Origin: Piscinibacter sp047600445 | GTDB taxonomy: Bacteria; Pseudomonadota; Gammaproteobacteria; Burkholderiales; Burkholderiaceae_C | DNA: 64,000 bases | Assembly (NCBI RefSeq): GCF_047600445.1 | Contig: NZ_JASGKT010000002.1 | Location: 186,001-250,000, forward strand | Direction: 5' to 3' | Shown: positions 46,896 through 56,134 of the stretch, in pieces | Numbering within the stretch: the first letter of the stretch is position 1 | Layout: each line of letters opens with the position of its first letter | Position numbers and translations under genes: made by a program | The notes under the pieces: generated by a model | The model's database searches: none | Told to the model about the DNA's origin: nothing | The model's input: the letters and a program-made list of their open reading frames with translations, nothing else

Positions 46896-48941
46896 TCAGC
46901 CCGGCTCGGCGGAAGCCGCCTCGGCGGGCGGTTCGCCGTCCACGTCGATCGCCAGCGTCAGCGGTCCGCTCGCCTCGGCGGCTTCCTCGGCTTCGGCCTC
47001 GTCCACCGGCGCGTCGTCGGCGGTCGTCGCCGGGTCGTCGATCCGCGCGGCGAGGCTGGCGTGCACGTCCAGCGTCAGCAGGTCGGTGCCGGTGATCTTC
47101 ACGCGCACGCGCGCGCCGCGCGGCAGGCCTTCGGCGCCCAGCGCGCGGAACACCAGCGGCAGCGTGTCGGCGCGCACCAGGCCGTCTTTCATCACCGCGG
47201 CGTCGAGTTCGTCGATGCCGTTCTGCTCGAGGTGGCGCAGCGTCCAGTAGCGCTCGATGGCCGACTGGAAGCCGTTGTATTCGGCGTAGGCGGCGTCGAA
47301 GGCCGAGATGATCGAGAACAGCGCCGTGTCCCTGGGCTTGAACGGCGCGGCCAGCGCCGCGGTGCGGCCGTGGCGCGCGCAGGCGATGATCTGCCACTGG
47401 TTGACCAGGTCGACGTAGCGGCGCAGCGGCGAGGTGGCCCAGGTGTACTGCGCCACGCCCATGCCGGCGTGCGGCGCGGGCTTGACGCCCATGCGCACCT
47501 TCACGCCGGGCGCCAGGCTCATCTGGCTGCGGTAGATGCCGGGCACGCCGCATTCGGCCAGCCAGCCGCCCCAGCGGCTGTTGGCCAGGATCATCGCCTC
47601 GGCGACGATCAGGTCGAGCGGCGCGCCGCGCTGGCGCGTCGAGATCAGCACCTGCTCGTGGCCCTGCGGCTCGCCGCCGGCATGGCCGGCGAGGCGGAAG
47701 GTGTAGTCGGGGCGGTTGAAGGTCTCGGGCTTGCCGCGCACGACCTCGCGCTGCGCCTTCAGGTGCCGCGCGAGGCGGAAGGCGAAAGCGAGTTCGGCGG
47801 CGTGTTCGTAGTCGGCCGGCGCCTGGCCGCTCAGCGAGGCCTCGGTGATGACCTCGTCGAGCCGGTCGTGGCGCAGGTTGGAGACGATGCTCACGCGCTC
47901 GAGTTGGGTCTCGCTCGCCTGCACCTCCAGCGTCGCCTCGTCGATGCTCACGTACATCGACACCGCCGGGCAGGCCTGCCCGGCCGTCAGCGTGTAGGCC
48001 TGTACCACCTCGTCGGGCAGCATGGTCAGCTTCCAGCCCGGCATGTAGACGGTGGACAGCCGCTCGCGCGCCAGCTTGTCGAGCGGCGAATCGGCGCCGA
48101 TGGCCAGGCCCGGCGCGGCGATGTGGATGCCGAAGCGCACCGTGCCCGTGCCCAGGCCCTGCACCGACAGCGCATCGTCGATCTCGGTGGTGTGCGAGTC
48201 GTCGATCGAGAAGGCCTGCGCGCTGGCCAGCGGCAGCTCTTCCTTGACCGGCGGCGCGGCGAGCGCCGGAAAGCCCGTGCCCTTGGGAAAGTTGTCGAAA
48301 AGGAAGCGCTTCCAGTGGAACTGGTAGGGCGAGTCGATCGCGCCGGCGGCCTTCAGCAGTTCCAGCGGCGGCTTCTGCGAGCGCTTCGCGGCCTCGACGA
48401 CGGCCTTGTACTCGGGCGCGTTCTTGTCCGGCTTGAAGAGGATCTTGTAGAGCTGCTCGCGCACCGGCGCCGGGCACTGGCCGGCCGTGATCTCGCCGGC
48501 CCAGGCGTCGATCTGCGCCGCAACCGCCTTCTTGCGCTCGATGCCCAGCAGCGCCGCCTTGACGGTTTCTTCGGGCGCCTTGCGGAAGTTGCCCTTGCCG
48601 AGGCGGCGGAAGTAGTGCGGCGCCTCGAACAGGCGGAACAGCGCGGCGGCCTGCTTCTCGACGCCGGCGCCGGCCTCGAAGTAGTCGCGCGCCAGGTCGG
48701 CGAAGCCGAATTCCTGCTCGGGCGCGAACTCCCAGGCGAGGTCGAGGTCGATGTCGCGCGCCAGCGTCTGCGCCGAGGCGATCAGCTCGGCCGGCTGCGG
48801 CTTGTCGAACTTCAGCAGCACGTTGGCCGATTTCACCTTGACGCGCTTGCCCGACTCCAGCTCGATCTGCATCGAGCTGTCGGCTTCGGTCATCACGCGG
48901 CCGGCCTGGAACTTGCCGGCGTCTTCGAACAGGGCATACAT
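46896..48941 (-). CDS. RNB-domain exoribonuclease (RNase II/R family)
   Basis: A 3'-5' exoribonuclease of 681 residues. The RNB catalytic domain holds the acidic metal site in FSIDDSHTTEIDDAL near residue 240 and the distal arginine motif YTWATSPLRRYVDLVNQ. The N-terminal cold-shock-like region is short (MYALFEDAGKFQAGRVM) and the C-terminal S1-like part is followed by an acidic tail of about 45 residues. It is more like the RNase II-type enzymes annotated in Rubrivivax relatives than full-length RNase R. It is followed after 6 bases by tonB. Confidence 0.92.
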   Translation of the reverse strand: MYALFEDAGKFQAGRVMTEADSSMQIELESGKRVKVKSANVLLKFDKPQPAELIASAQTLARDIDLDLAWEFAPEQEFGFADLARDYFEAGAGVEKQAAALFRLFEAPHYFRRLGKGNFRKAPEETVKAALLGIERKKAVAAQIDAWAGEITAGQCPAPVREQLYKILFKPDKNAPEYKAVVEAAKRSQKPPLELLKAAGAIDSPYQFHWKRFLFDNFPKGTGFPALAAPPVKEELPLASAQAFSIDDSHTTEIDDALSVQGLGTGTVRFGIHIAAPGLAIGADSPLDKLARERLSTVYMPGWKLTMLPDEVVQAYTLTAGQACPAVSMYVSIDEATLEVQASETQLERVSIVSNLRHDRLDEVITEASLSGQAPADYEHAAELAFAFRLARHLKAQREVVRGKPETFNRPDYTFRLAGHAGGEPQGHEQVLISTRQRGAPLDLIVAEAMILANSRWGGWLAECGVPGIYRSQMSLAPGVKVRMGVKPAPHAGMGVAQYTWATSPLRRYVDLVNQWQIIACARHGRTAALAAPFKPRDTALFSIISAFDAAYAEYNGFQSAIERYWTLRHLEQNGIDELDAAVMKDGLVRADTLPLVFRALGAEGLPRGARVRVKITGTDLLTLDVHASLAARIDDPATTADDAPVDEAEAEEAAEASGPLTLAIDVDGEPPAEAASAEPG

Positions 48942-49020
48942 AGAGGCGCGATTGTCGCCGGAAGCCGAGTGCCCTGCGCCAGACCATCCAGGACGTTGAT
49001 CAAGTCCCCATCACAGCCGT

Positions 49021-51006
49021 CTAGGCCGACGGAATGAGACCTGCGTCCCTGAGATAGCCGCTCGGCCGTGACGCCTCACAGTACAGGCTCAGCTGGTTCT
49101 TGGCGCGCGTGATGGCAACGTAGAACAAGTTGCGGTCGTCCGTCGAGTCACCCGAAACAGCGAACTCGCGCGCATTGATGTTTGGCATCAGCACGTGCTC
49201 GAATTCGAGTCCTTTAGCCGCTTCGATGCTGGAGAGCACGATGCTCTCCTTCGCCTTGAGGTTTCTCTGCCGAAGCTCGAACGTGTTGAGCGCAAGGAAG
49301 TAGTCATGTGCTGTTTCATGGCTGCCCGCCGATGCGAGGAGTCCAGCTATGTTCCCTGTAACCTCCCGAACACGCGCGACCCGCACCAGGGCCTTCGAAG
49401 CCAGGTACTGGAGATCGAGTGCGTCGATGACTTTCTTGAGAGCGTCCCTGCCTGTGTGGGATCTTGCCGCCTCGACACCGGTGAGCATGCGCTTGCAGGC
49501 TTCGGGCGCCCCCATGCGCTGCACTTGGTTCTCGAAGAACACACGAAGCAGACGCGGATCGTCTGCGATGGCTGTACTGGCCTCCTTTTCCAGCGCCATC
49601 TGCTCGTCCCACCCGCTCGGAGCGCGCTCAGGGCCTTTGGCGTCGATCGTTGCGCCAGCGAACAACAACAATGCGCGCAGGACTCGCTCGCGAGTGTCGC
49701 GGTCCCCGATGGCCGAGAAGTCATCGGCGGCGTACGCAAGTAACCCTCGCACAAGCAAGATCTCGGGTCGCACAAGATAGGACTCGAAGCCCTCAGTCGT
49801 GTAGGCGACATTGGCCGCCAAGAGGCGGTTCTCGATGCCGATGGATTGATGGGGATGTCTTAGCAAGACGGCGAATTCGGATAGCGGGGTCTTCCGATCG
49901 AGGCCAACCCGTGCAACGGCTGCGTCGACGATCGCCTGGTCCGATTCAGCAGCATCCTTGCAGCGATATAGCTGTACCTTGGTCTTTCGATCACTTTGAG
50001 ATGAGTATTTCTTGCTTGAAACGCGCCCTGCTGGCCTCGCCAACGCGGGGCCGAAGCGGAACGAGGCGGTGAGCGGATACGACCTGGTCGGCCCAATCTC
50101 CTGCTGGAATACCTCGCCCATGAATCTCGCATCTGCTCCTGCGCGAGCGTGGATGACTTGGTTGCGGTCTCCGACGCCGACGAATGCGCAACGAGGATTC
50201 GCCTGGAGCAAGTGCTGCAGCACGGTGAACATTGCTCGGTTCATGTCGTGCATCTCGTCGACCACGATCAGGCGAAGTCCTGTGGCCAGCGCGTGAGAGT
50301 CGCCCAACGAAGCGTCGTCGTGTAGGAGACGATGTGCAAGGTCATAGGTGGCATCGCCTTCACCTCTGAACCTGTGCCGGTCCGGATGCCCACCCCGTCG
50401 CTCTCGCTCGTAGGCTCGGAAGACCTTGAGCATCGCGTACTCACGGCCGAGGTCGGCAGCCACCGCCGGCGTAATGGTTCTGTCCGCTGTCTCCATGTCC
50501 AGTTGAAGTGTTCCCTTCAAATGGAGAAAGTCATCGAGATACTGCTCCACGACAGCATCGCCTGCGCCGGGGATAACGAGTTCATTTGGATAGCGCTCGT
50601 CAGCGTTCCCAAGAACCCGCTCGATGGACCTCATGACAAACGGCTTCAGCTTCTCGGCGACCTCGTAGCGAGGGACGGCTGAACCTTCCAGCTTGCTCAG
50701 CGCAAACTGACAGAACGCCTCGAACGTGCGGACTCGCAGCTTGCTGCGGGCTGCCGATGGCACTCCAATCCTGCGCAGTGCACGGTTAAGAGCCTCGCAA
50801 GCTGGCTCGGTGTATGTCAGCGCGAGCAGGTTATTTGGCGCAGCTCCCCGCGCAATCGCCTGAGCGAGTCGCAGGGCCAGTGTCGTCGTCTTGGCCGCTC
50901 CCGCGTTCGCCTCGACGATGACGAACGATTCCCTGGATAGCTGGATCGCCAACTGTTCGTCAGTTGGTGAAATGTCTTTCGGCTGAAAGGCGGTGTCGTT
51001 GGACAT
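49021..51006 (-). CDS. UvrD-like superfamily 1 helicase, lower GC
   Basis: A 661-residue ATP-dependent DNA helicase-like protein. Motif I is the unusual ANAGAAKTT (residues 33-41) where most relatives have GxGKT. Motif Ia is TYTEPACEALN, motif II is VVDEMHD (D250, E251), motif III GVGDRNQVIHA and motif VI YVAITRAKNQLSLYC. A nuclease domain is not seen. GC content is visibly lower than in its neighbours, with AT-richer codon use, suggesting transfer. It lies between ruvC and the ribonuclease on the same strand, without a recognisable defence partner gene. Function beyond helicase is unknown. Confidence 0.88.
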   Translation of the reverse strand: MSNDTAFQPKDISPTDEQLAIQLSRESFVIVEANAGAAKTTTLALRLAQAIARGAAPNNLLALTYTEPACEALNRALRRIGVPSAARSKLRVRTFEAFCQFALSKLEGSAVPRYEVAEKLKPFVMRSIERVLGNADERYPNELVIPGAGDAVVEQYLDDFLHLKGTLQLDMETADRTITPAVAADLGREYAMLKVFRAYERERRGGHPDRHRFRGEGDATYDLAHRLLHDDASLGDSHALATGLRLIVVDEMHDMNRAMFTVLQHLLQANPRCAFVGVGDRNQVIHARAGADARFMGEVFQQEIGPTRSYPLTASFRFGPALARPAGRVSSKKYSSQSDRKTKVQLYRCKDAAESDQAIVDAAVARVGLDRKTPLSEFAVLLRHPHQSIGIENRLLAANVAYTTEGFESYLVRPEILLVRGLLAYAADDFSAIGDRDTRERVLRALLLFAGATIDAKGPERAPSGWDEQMALEKEASTAIADDPRLLRVFFENQVQRMGAPEACKRMLTGVEAARSHTGRDALKKVIDALDLQYLASKALVRVARVREVTGNIAGLLASAGSHETAHDYFLALNTFELRQRNLKAKESIVLSSIEAAKGLEFEHVLMPNINAREFAVSGDSTDDRNLFYVAITRAKNQLSLYCEASRPSGYLRDAGLIPSA

Positions 51007-51049
51007 GAATGTCTTTCAGAACCTCACTGAAGGAGATGTGTCGGGCGGA

Positions 51050-51598
51050 TCAGTAAGTCCGTCCCTTGCGGTACTGAGCATGGACGCGGCGTTGCAGCGT
51101 CGTGCTGCGCGAAATCGCCGCGAACGACGCGCCGGCATGCGCATGGCAGATCGCCAAGCCGAGCGCGTCGGCCGCGTCCTTGCCCGGCTCGCCGGGCAGC
51201 GCGAGCAGCCGCGCCACCATCGCCTGCACCTGCTCCTTGCGCGCCTGGCCGTGGCCGACCACGGCCTTCTTCATCTGCAAGGCGGTGTACTCGGCCACCG
51301 CCAGCTCGGTGCTGACCAGCGCTGCCAGCGCCGCGCCGCGCGCCTGGCCGAGCAGCAGCGTCGATTGCGGGTTGACGTTGACGAACACGATCTCCATCGC
51401 CGCGCAATCGGGCGCGTAGCGCGCGGTGACCTCGCGCACGCCGTCGAAGATGATCTTCAGCCGGCCGGGCAGGTCGCCCAGGGCCGCGGCCTCGGTGCGT
51501 ATCGTGCCGCTGGCCACGTAGCGCAGCCGCGCGCCCTCGGCCTCGATCACGCCGAAGCCGGTGCAGCGCAGGCCGGGGTCGATGCCGAGGATCTTCAT
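51050..51598 (-). CDS. ruvC: Holliday junction resolvase RuvC
   Basis: The endonuclease that resolves Holliday junctions. The 182-residue protein starts MKILGIDPGLRCTGFG, with the catalytic Asp in GIDPG, Glu in AMEIVFV and the last acidic pair in GKDAADALGLAICH. The tail ends HAQYRKGRTY. The start at 51598 overlaps the stop of the cdsA-like gene (ATGA). ruvA and ruvB, usually next, are not downstream; the helicase is there instead. Confidence 0.97.
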   Translation of the reverse strand: MKILGIDPGLRCTGFGVIEAEGARLRYVASGTIRTEAAALGDLPGRLKIIFDGVREVTARYAPDCAAMEIVFVNVNPQSTLLLGQARGAALAALVSTELAVAEYTALQMKKAVVGHGQARKEQVQAMVARLLALPGEPGKDAADALGLAICHAHAGASFAAISRSTTLQRRVHAQYRKGRTY

Positions 51599-52572
51599 GA
51601 ACGCAGGTTGAAATACCAGCGCACCGCATGGAAGAACACCGGCGCCGCGAAGCACAGCGGCGCCACGCGGTCGAGCAGGCCGACGGCGCCGGTCACCGCC
51701 GCCAGCTTGCCGCCCCAACTGCGCACGCCGGCGTCCTTCTTCAGCGCCTGCATCACGAAGGCGCCGAAGCTGCCGGCGCCGCCGGCGATGAAGCCCATCA
51801 CCAGCGCCGGGATGGGCTTGAACGGCGTGGCCCAGTACAGCGCCGCGCCGACCAGGCCGGCCGCCAGCGCGCCGGCCCACCACGCGCGCCACGAGAACGA
51901 GCGGCTGATGGCGCGCGCCACCGGGCGGCGGCGCAGCCGGCGGCCGGCCAGCGCCTGCGCGATCTGCGCGGTGGCGACCACCAGCACGAGGTACAGCACC
52001 ATGAAGGCGCCGCGCCCCTCGTAGCGCGGCAGGTCGAGCAGCAGCAGCGCCGGCGCGTGGCTCATACCGTAGACGCAGACCATGACGCCCCACTGGATCT
52101 TCGCCGTGCGTTCGAGGAAGCGCGTCGGGTCGTTGCCGAAGGCGCTGACCAGCGGGATGGCGAGGAACACGTACACCGGGATGAACACGGTGAACAGGTC
52201 GAAGTGCTCGGTGGCGACGATCAGGTACTGCAGCGGCAGCACCGCGAAGAAGGCCAGCAGCAGGCTGCGGTGGTCGCCGCGGCGCGTGTCGGTGAGCGTG
52301 ACGAACTCGCGCAGCGCGACGAACGAGAGCACGCCGAACAGCAGCGTCGAGACGACCGCGCCGGCGATCCACGCGATCCAGAACAGCACCGCGCCCAGCC
52401 ACACCGCGCGCAGGTCGCGCACGAAGCGGTCGAAGCGCTCCTGGTCCGGCGGCGTGCGCTCGCGCACCGAGCGCGCCGTCGCGACGACGCTGACGATGGC
52501 CAGCAGCCCGAACAGCAGCACGAACAGCAGGCCGATCTGCTGCGTGACGGCGAGGTTGCGCAGCGCGCCCAT
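51595..52572 (-). CDS. CdsA-like phosphatidate cytidylyltransferase
   Basis: An integral membrane enzyme of the CDP-diglyceride synthase family, 325 residues with about eight hydrophobic segments. The family signature region is present in degraded form near the C-terminus (KKDAGVRSWGGKLAAVTGAVGLLDRV, close to the K-D-x5-PGHGG-x-D-x2 motif with S-W-G-G). It is probably paired with the plsC-like gene upstream. Whether it is the main cdsA or a paralogue in lipid remodelling cannot be told. Confidence 0.88.
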   Translation of the reverse strand: MGALRNLAVTQQIGLLFVLLFGLLAIVSVVATARSVRERTPPDQERFDRFVRDLRAVWLGAVLFWIAWIAGAVVSTLLFGVLSFVALREFVTLTDTRRGDHRSLLLAFFAVLPLQYLIVATEHFDLFTVFIPVYVFLAIPLVSAFGNDPTRFLERTAKIQWGVMVCVYGMSHAPALLLLDLPRYEGRGAFMVLYLVLVVATAQIAQALAGRRLRRRPVARAISRSFSWRAWWAGALAAGLVGAALYWATPFKPIPALVMGFIAGGAGSFGAFVMQALKKDAGVRSWGGKLAAVTGAVGLLDRVAPLCFAAPVFFHAVRWYFNLRS

Positions 52573-52573
52573 G

Positions 52574-53191
52574 TCAGTCGACCTCGCGCAGGGCCATCAC
52601 AGCCGCGCGCGCGCGTTCGAGGAAGGCGCGCTTGTCCTCGCCCGGCAGCAGTTGCATCGGCGCGCCGAAGGTCACCGAGCACAGGATGGGCACCGGCACC
52701 ACCTCGCCCTTGGGCATCACGCGCTGCACGTTGTCGATCCAGGCCGGGATCAACTGCACCTCGGGAAAGGCCTCGGCGAGGTGGAACAGCCCGGCCTTGA
52801 ACGGCGCCGGGTCGGCCGCGAAGCCGCGCGTGCCCTCGGGGAAGATCACCAGCGAGTCGCCGCTGCGCAGCGCGTCCATCAGCGGCTCGAGCGGATCCTC
52901 GTCGGCCTGGCGCTGGCGCGAGACGTAGACCGCGTTGAATACCTCGCGCGTGAGCCAGTGCTTGAACTTGCCGGAGGTCCAGTAGTCGCGCGCGGCGATC
53001 GGCCGCGTCAGCGTGCGCAGCTCGCGCGGCAGCGCGGCCCAGATCAGCACCCAGTCGAAGTGGCTCTGGTGGTTGGCGAAGTAGATGCGCTGCTCGGCCT
53101 TGGGCGGGCTGCCGTACCAGTGGCCTTGCGCGCCGGTGATCAGCCGGGCCAGGGAGGCGAGGAGCAGGCCCGCGAGCTCGGGCAGTTTCAT
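52574..53191 (-). CDS. PlsC-like 1-acyl-glycerol-3-phosphate acyltransferase
   Basis: A 205-residue acyltransferase with the catalytic NHQSHFDW (HxxxxD) near residues 40-47 and the substrate motif FPEGTRG near 118. A short N-terminal hydrophobic helix anchors it. It is upstream of the cdsA-like gene by one base, so the two probably work in turn on phosphatidate. It converges on nothing and follows purH on the same strand after 19 bases. Confidence 0.93.
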   Translation of the reverse strand: MKLPELAGLLLASLARLITGAQGHWYGSPPKAEQRIYFANHQSHFDWVLIWAALPRELRTLTRPIAARDYWTSGKFKHWLTREVFNAVYVSRQRQADEDPLEPLMDALRSGDSLVIFPEGTRGFAADPAPFKAGLFHLAEAFPEVQLIPAWIDNVQRVMPKGEVVPVPILCSVTFGAPMQLLPGEDKRAFLERARAAVMALREVD

Positions 53192-53210
53192 GCGGGGCAG
53201 CCGCTCGCGA

Positions 53211-54764
53211 TCAGTGGCGGAAGTGGCGCACGCCGGTCAGCACCATCGCGATGCCGCGCTCGTCGGCCGCCGCGATCACCTCTTCGTCGCGCATCGAGCC
53301 GCCGGGCTGGATCACGCAGGCGGCGCCCTGGTCGATCACCACGTCGAGCCCGTCGCGGAACGGGAAGAAGGCATCGCTGGCCACCGCCGAGCCCTTCAGC
53401 GACAGCCCGGCGTGGCCGGCCTTGATCGAGGCGATGCGCGCCGAGTCGAGCCGGCTCATCTGCCCCGCGCCCACGCCCAGCGTCATGCCGCCGCCGCAAT
53501 AGACGATCGCGTTGCTCTTGACGAACTTCGCCACCTTCCAGGCGAACAGCAGGTCGTCGAGCTGCGCCGCGGTGGGCGCGAGTTTCGTGACCACGCGCAG
53601 CTCGTCGCGGCCGACGTTGCGGGTGTCGGAGGTCTGCACCAGCAGGCCGCCGCCGACGCGCTTGAAGTCCAGCGCATTGACCGCGCCGCCGGCGGGTACC
53701 TCCAGCACGCGCACGTTCTGCTTGGCGGCGAAGATCGTGCGCGCCTCGGGCGTCACGCCCGGCGCGATCAGCACCTCGACGAACTGCTTGTTGGCGCCTA
53801 TGCGCTGCGCGGTGGCTTGGTCCAGCGGCCGGTTCAGCGCGACGATGCCGCCGAAGGCCGAGGTCGGGTCGGTCTGCCAGGCCTTGCCGTAGGCCTCTTC
53901 GAGCGTCGCGCCGACGGCCACGCCGCAGGGGTTGGCGTGCTTGACGATCACGCAGGCCGGCGCCTCGAAGCTGCGCACGCATTCCCAGGCCGCGTCGGCA
54001 TCGGCGATGTTGTTGTACGACAGCTCCTTGCCCTGCAACTGCGTCGCCGTCGCCAGCGTGCCGGGCGCGGGCTGGCGCTCGCGGTAGAAGGCGGCGCTCT
54101 GGTGCGGGTTCTCGCCGTAGCGCAGCGCCTGCGCCTTGACGAAGCCGGCGTTGAACTGGCCGGGGAAGTCGCTGCGCGTGCCGTCGTCCTGCAGCGACGA
54201 CAGGTAGTTGCCGATCGCCGCGTCGTAGTCGGCGATGCGGTTGAAGGCCGCCACCGACAGCGCGAACCGCGTCTTGCGGCTGATGCCGCCGGCCTTCAGC
54301 TCGGCCAGCACGCCCTCGTACTGCGAGGCGTCGGTGAGCACCGCCACGTCCTGCCAGTTCTTGGCCGCCGAGCGCACCATCGCCGGCCCGCCGATGTCGA
54401 TGTTCTCGATCGCGTCTTCCAGCGTGCAGCCAGGCTTGGCGACGGTGGCCTCGAAGGGATAGAGGTTGACGCACAGGATGTCGATCGTGGCGATGCCGTG
54501 ATCCTGCAACGCCTTCACGTGCGCCGGCACGTCGCGGCGCGCCAGCAGGCCGCCGTGGATCTTCGGGTGCAGCGTCTTGACGCGGCCGTCGAGCATCTCG
54601 GGAAAGCCGGTGTGCTCGGCCACCTCGGTGACCGGCAGGCCCGCCTCGGCCAGCAGCCTGGCGGTGCCGCCGGTGGACAGCAGCGTGACGCCCAGCGCGT
54701 GCAGCGCGCGCGCGAAGTCGAGCACGCCGCTCTTGTCGGAAACGGAAATCAGCGCGGTGGTCAT
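53211..54764 (-). CDS. purH: AICAR formyltransferase / IMP cyclohydrolase
   Basis: The bifunctional enzyme for the last two steps of IMP synthesis. In 517 residues: the N-terminal MGS-like cyclohydrolase (TTALISVSDKSGVLDFA) and the C-terminal formyltransferase with VKHANPCGVAVG and FFPFRDGLD. The length matches the family. It follows fis by 12 bases, giving dusB-fis-purH-plsC-cdsA-ruvC as one long co-oriented run. Confidence 0.98.
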   Translation of the reverse strand: MTTALISVSDKSGVLDFARALHALGVTLLSTGGTARLLAEAGLPVTEVAEHTGFPEMLDGRVKTLHPKIHGGLLARRDVPAHVKALQDHGIATIDILCVNLYPFEATVAKPGCTLEDAIENIDIGGPAMVRSAAKNWQDVAVLTDASQYEGVLAELKAGGISRKTRFALSVAAFNRIADYDAAIGNYLSSLQDDGTRSDFPGQFNAGFVKAQALRYGENPHQSAAFYRERQPAPGTLATATQLQGKELSYNNIADADAAWECVRSFEAPACVIVKHANPCGVAVGATLEEAYGKAWQTDPTSAFGGIVALNRPLDQATAQRIGANKQFVEVLIAPGVTPEARTIFAAKQNVRVLEVPAGGAVNALDFKRVGGGLLVQTSDTRNVGRDELRVVTKLAPTAAQLDDLLFAWKVAKFVKSNAIVYCGGGMTLGVGAGQMSRLDSARIASIKAGHAGLSLKGSAVASDAFFPFRDGLDVVIDQGAACVIQPGGSMRDEEVIAAADERGIAMVLTGVRHFRH

Positions 54765-54776
54765 GGCGGGCTCTTC

Positions 54777-55013
54777 TTACTTGATCAGCTTGTGGTCGAG
54801 CAGCTTGCGCCGCAGCGTGTTGCGGTTGATGCCCAGCCATTCGGCCGCGCGGCTCTGGTTGCCCTCGGCGTGGTTCATCACCGTCTCGAGCAGCGGCTTC
54901 TCGACCACGCGCAGGATCATCTCGTACATGCCGTTCGGCTCGACGCCGCGCAGGTCCTTGAAGTAACCCTCCAGGCTGTCCCGGATGCACTCCTCGATGT
55001 GTCTTTTGCTCAT
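54777..55013 (-). CDS. fis: Fis-family DNA-binding protein
   Basis: A 78-residue nucleoid protein and transcription factor. It consists mainly of the Fis helix-turn-helix (NHAEGNQSRAAEWLGINRNT then LRRKLLDHKLIK). The N-terminal beta-hairpin arms are shorter than in E. coli Fis (98 residues), as is usual in this group. The start at 55013 overlaps the dusB stop as ATGA. The dusB-fis pair is conserved across proteobacteria. Confidence 0.96.
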   Translation of the reverse strand: MSKRHIEECIRDSLEGYFKDLRGVEPNGMYEMILRVVEKPLLETVMNHAEGNQSRAAEWLGINRNTLRRKLLDHKLIK

Positions 55014-56050
55014 GCTGGTCGTGCGAGAAGGTCGTCGTTGGCCGCCCGGCTCGTGGCCGGCAGCCGCGGGTGGATGTCGGCGAGGCGGTCGAAGTAGTCC
55101 GCCACCGCGCGCAACTGCGCGGCGCCGTCGTCGATGCGGTTCATCGCGGCGCGGAAGGCCTCGCCGCCGGGCAGGCCGCGCACCGCCCAGCCGATGTGCT
55201 TGCGCGCGCTGCGCACGCCGCTGGTTTCGCCGTACAGGCCGAGGTGGTCGTGCAGGTGCTCGACCAGCCAGGCCTTGGCCTGCAGCGTCTCGGGCGCCGG
55301 CAGCTCCTGCCCGGTGGCGAGGAAGTGCGCGATCTCGCGGAAGATCCACGGCCGGCCCTGCGCGGCGCGGCCGATCATGATCGCGTCGGCGCCGGTGGCT
55401 TCGAGCACGGCGCGCGCCTTTTGCGGCGAGTCGATGTCGCCGTTGGCGACGACGGGGATCGCCACCGCCTTCTTCACCGCGGCGATGGTGTCGTACTCGG
55501 CCTGCCCGCCGTAGCCCTGCTCGCGCGTGCGGCCGTGCACCGTCACCATCGCGACGCCGGCGTCTTCGGCCAGGCGCGCCAGGCGCACGGCGTTGCGCTC
55601 GCTCTCGCACCAGCCGGTGCGCATCTTCAGCGTCACCGGCACCTCGCGGGGCCGGCACACCGCGACCACCGCGTCGATGATCTGCGCGGCCAGCGCCTCG
55701 TCGCGCATCAGCGCCGAGCCGGCCCACTTGCTGCACACCTTCTTGGCCGGGCAGCCCATGTTGATGTCGATGACCTGCGCGCCGCGCGCGACGTTGTAGG
55801 CGGCGGCCTCGGCCATCATCGCCGCGTCGGTGCCGGCGATCTGCACCGCGATCGGCTCGCTCTCGCCGGCGTGGTCGGCGCGCCGGCTGGTCTTCAGGCT
55901 GCCCCACAGCTCGCGCCGCGAGGTCACCATCTCGCTGACCGCGTAGCCCGCGCCCAGCCGCTTGCACAGCATGCGGAAGGGCCGATCGGTCACCCCGGCC
56001 ATCGGGGCGGCGAACAGGCGGTTCGCCAGCGTGACGGGGCCGATGCGCAT
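55010..56050 (-). CDS. dusB: tRNA-dihydrouridine synthase B
   Basis: FMN- and NADPH-dependent reduction of uridine at tRNA position 17. The 346-residue protein starts MRIGPVTLANRLFAAPMAGV, with NMGCPAKKVCSKWAGSAL (the catalytic Cys is in KVCSK), VTVHGRTREQGYGG and MIGRAAQGRPWIF. The start at 56050 fits the family; the upstream open frame is a shadow of the yqaA-like and patatin genes. It is coupled to fis. Confidence 0.97.
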   Translation of the reverse strand: MRIGPVTLANRLFAAPMAGVTDRPFRMLCKRLGAGYAVSEMVTSRRELWGSLKTSRRADHAGESEPIAVQIAGTDAAMMAEAAAYNVARGAQVIDINMGCPAKKVCSKWAGSALMRDEALAAQIIDAVVAVCRPREVPVTLKMRTGWCESERNAVRLARLAEDAGVAMVTVHGRTREQGYGGQAEYDTIAAVKKAVAIPVVANGDIDSPQKARAVLEATGADAIMIGRAAQGRPWIFREIAHFLATGQELPAPETLQAKAWLVEHLHDHLGLYGETSGVRSARKHIGWAVRGLPGGEAFRAAMNRIDDGAAQLRAVADYFDRLADIHPRLPATSRAANDDLLARPA

Positions 56051-56134
56051 GGGGGATGGAGAAGGGCGGCTGCTGAAAAGAGAGGCAGGAGTATAGCCAG
56101 CGCCCCAGGGCCGACCGACTCGATAATCGCCGCG

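Noticed and set aside
45154..48987. A continuous 1277-residue minus-strand frame that could look like a ribonuclease-TonB-AroE fusion
   Set aside because: Only its last 290 codons (AroE) are protein-like. The upstream part is an out-of-frame reading of the ribonuclease and TonB genes, each of which has its own frame and start.
49021..51006. The helicase considered as GajB of a Gabija system or as AddA/RecB
   Set aside because: There is no GajA-like OLD nuclease beside it, and no C-terminal nuclease domain or partner subunit; the length also differs.
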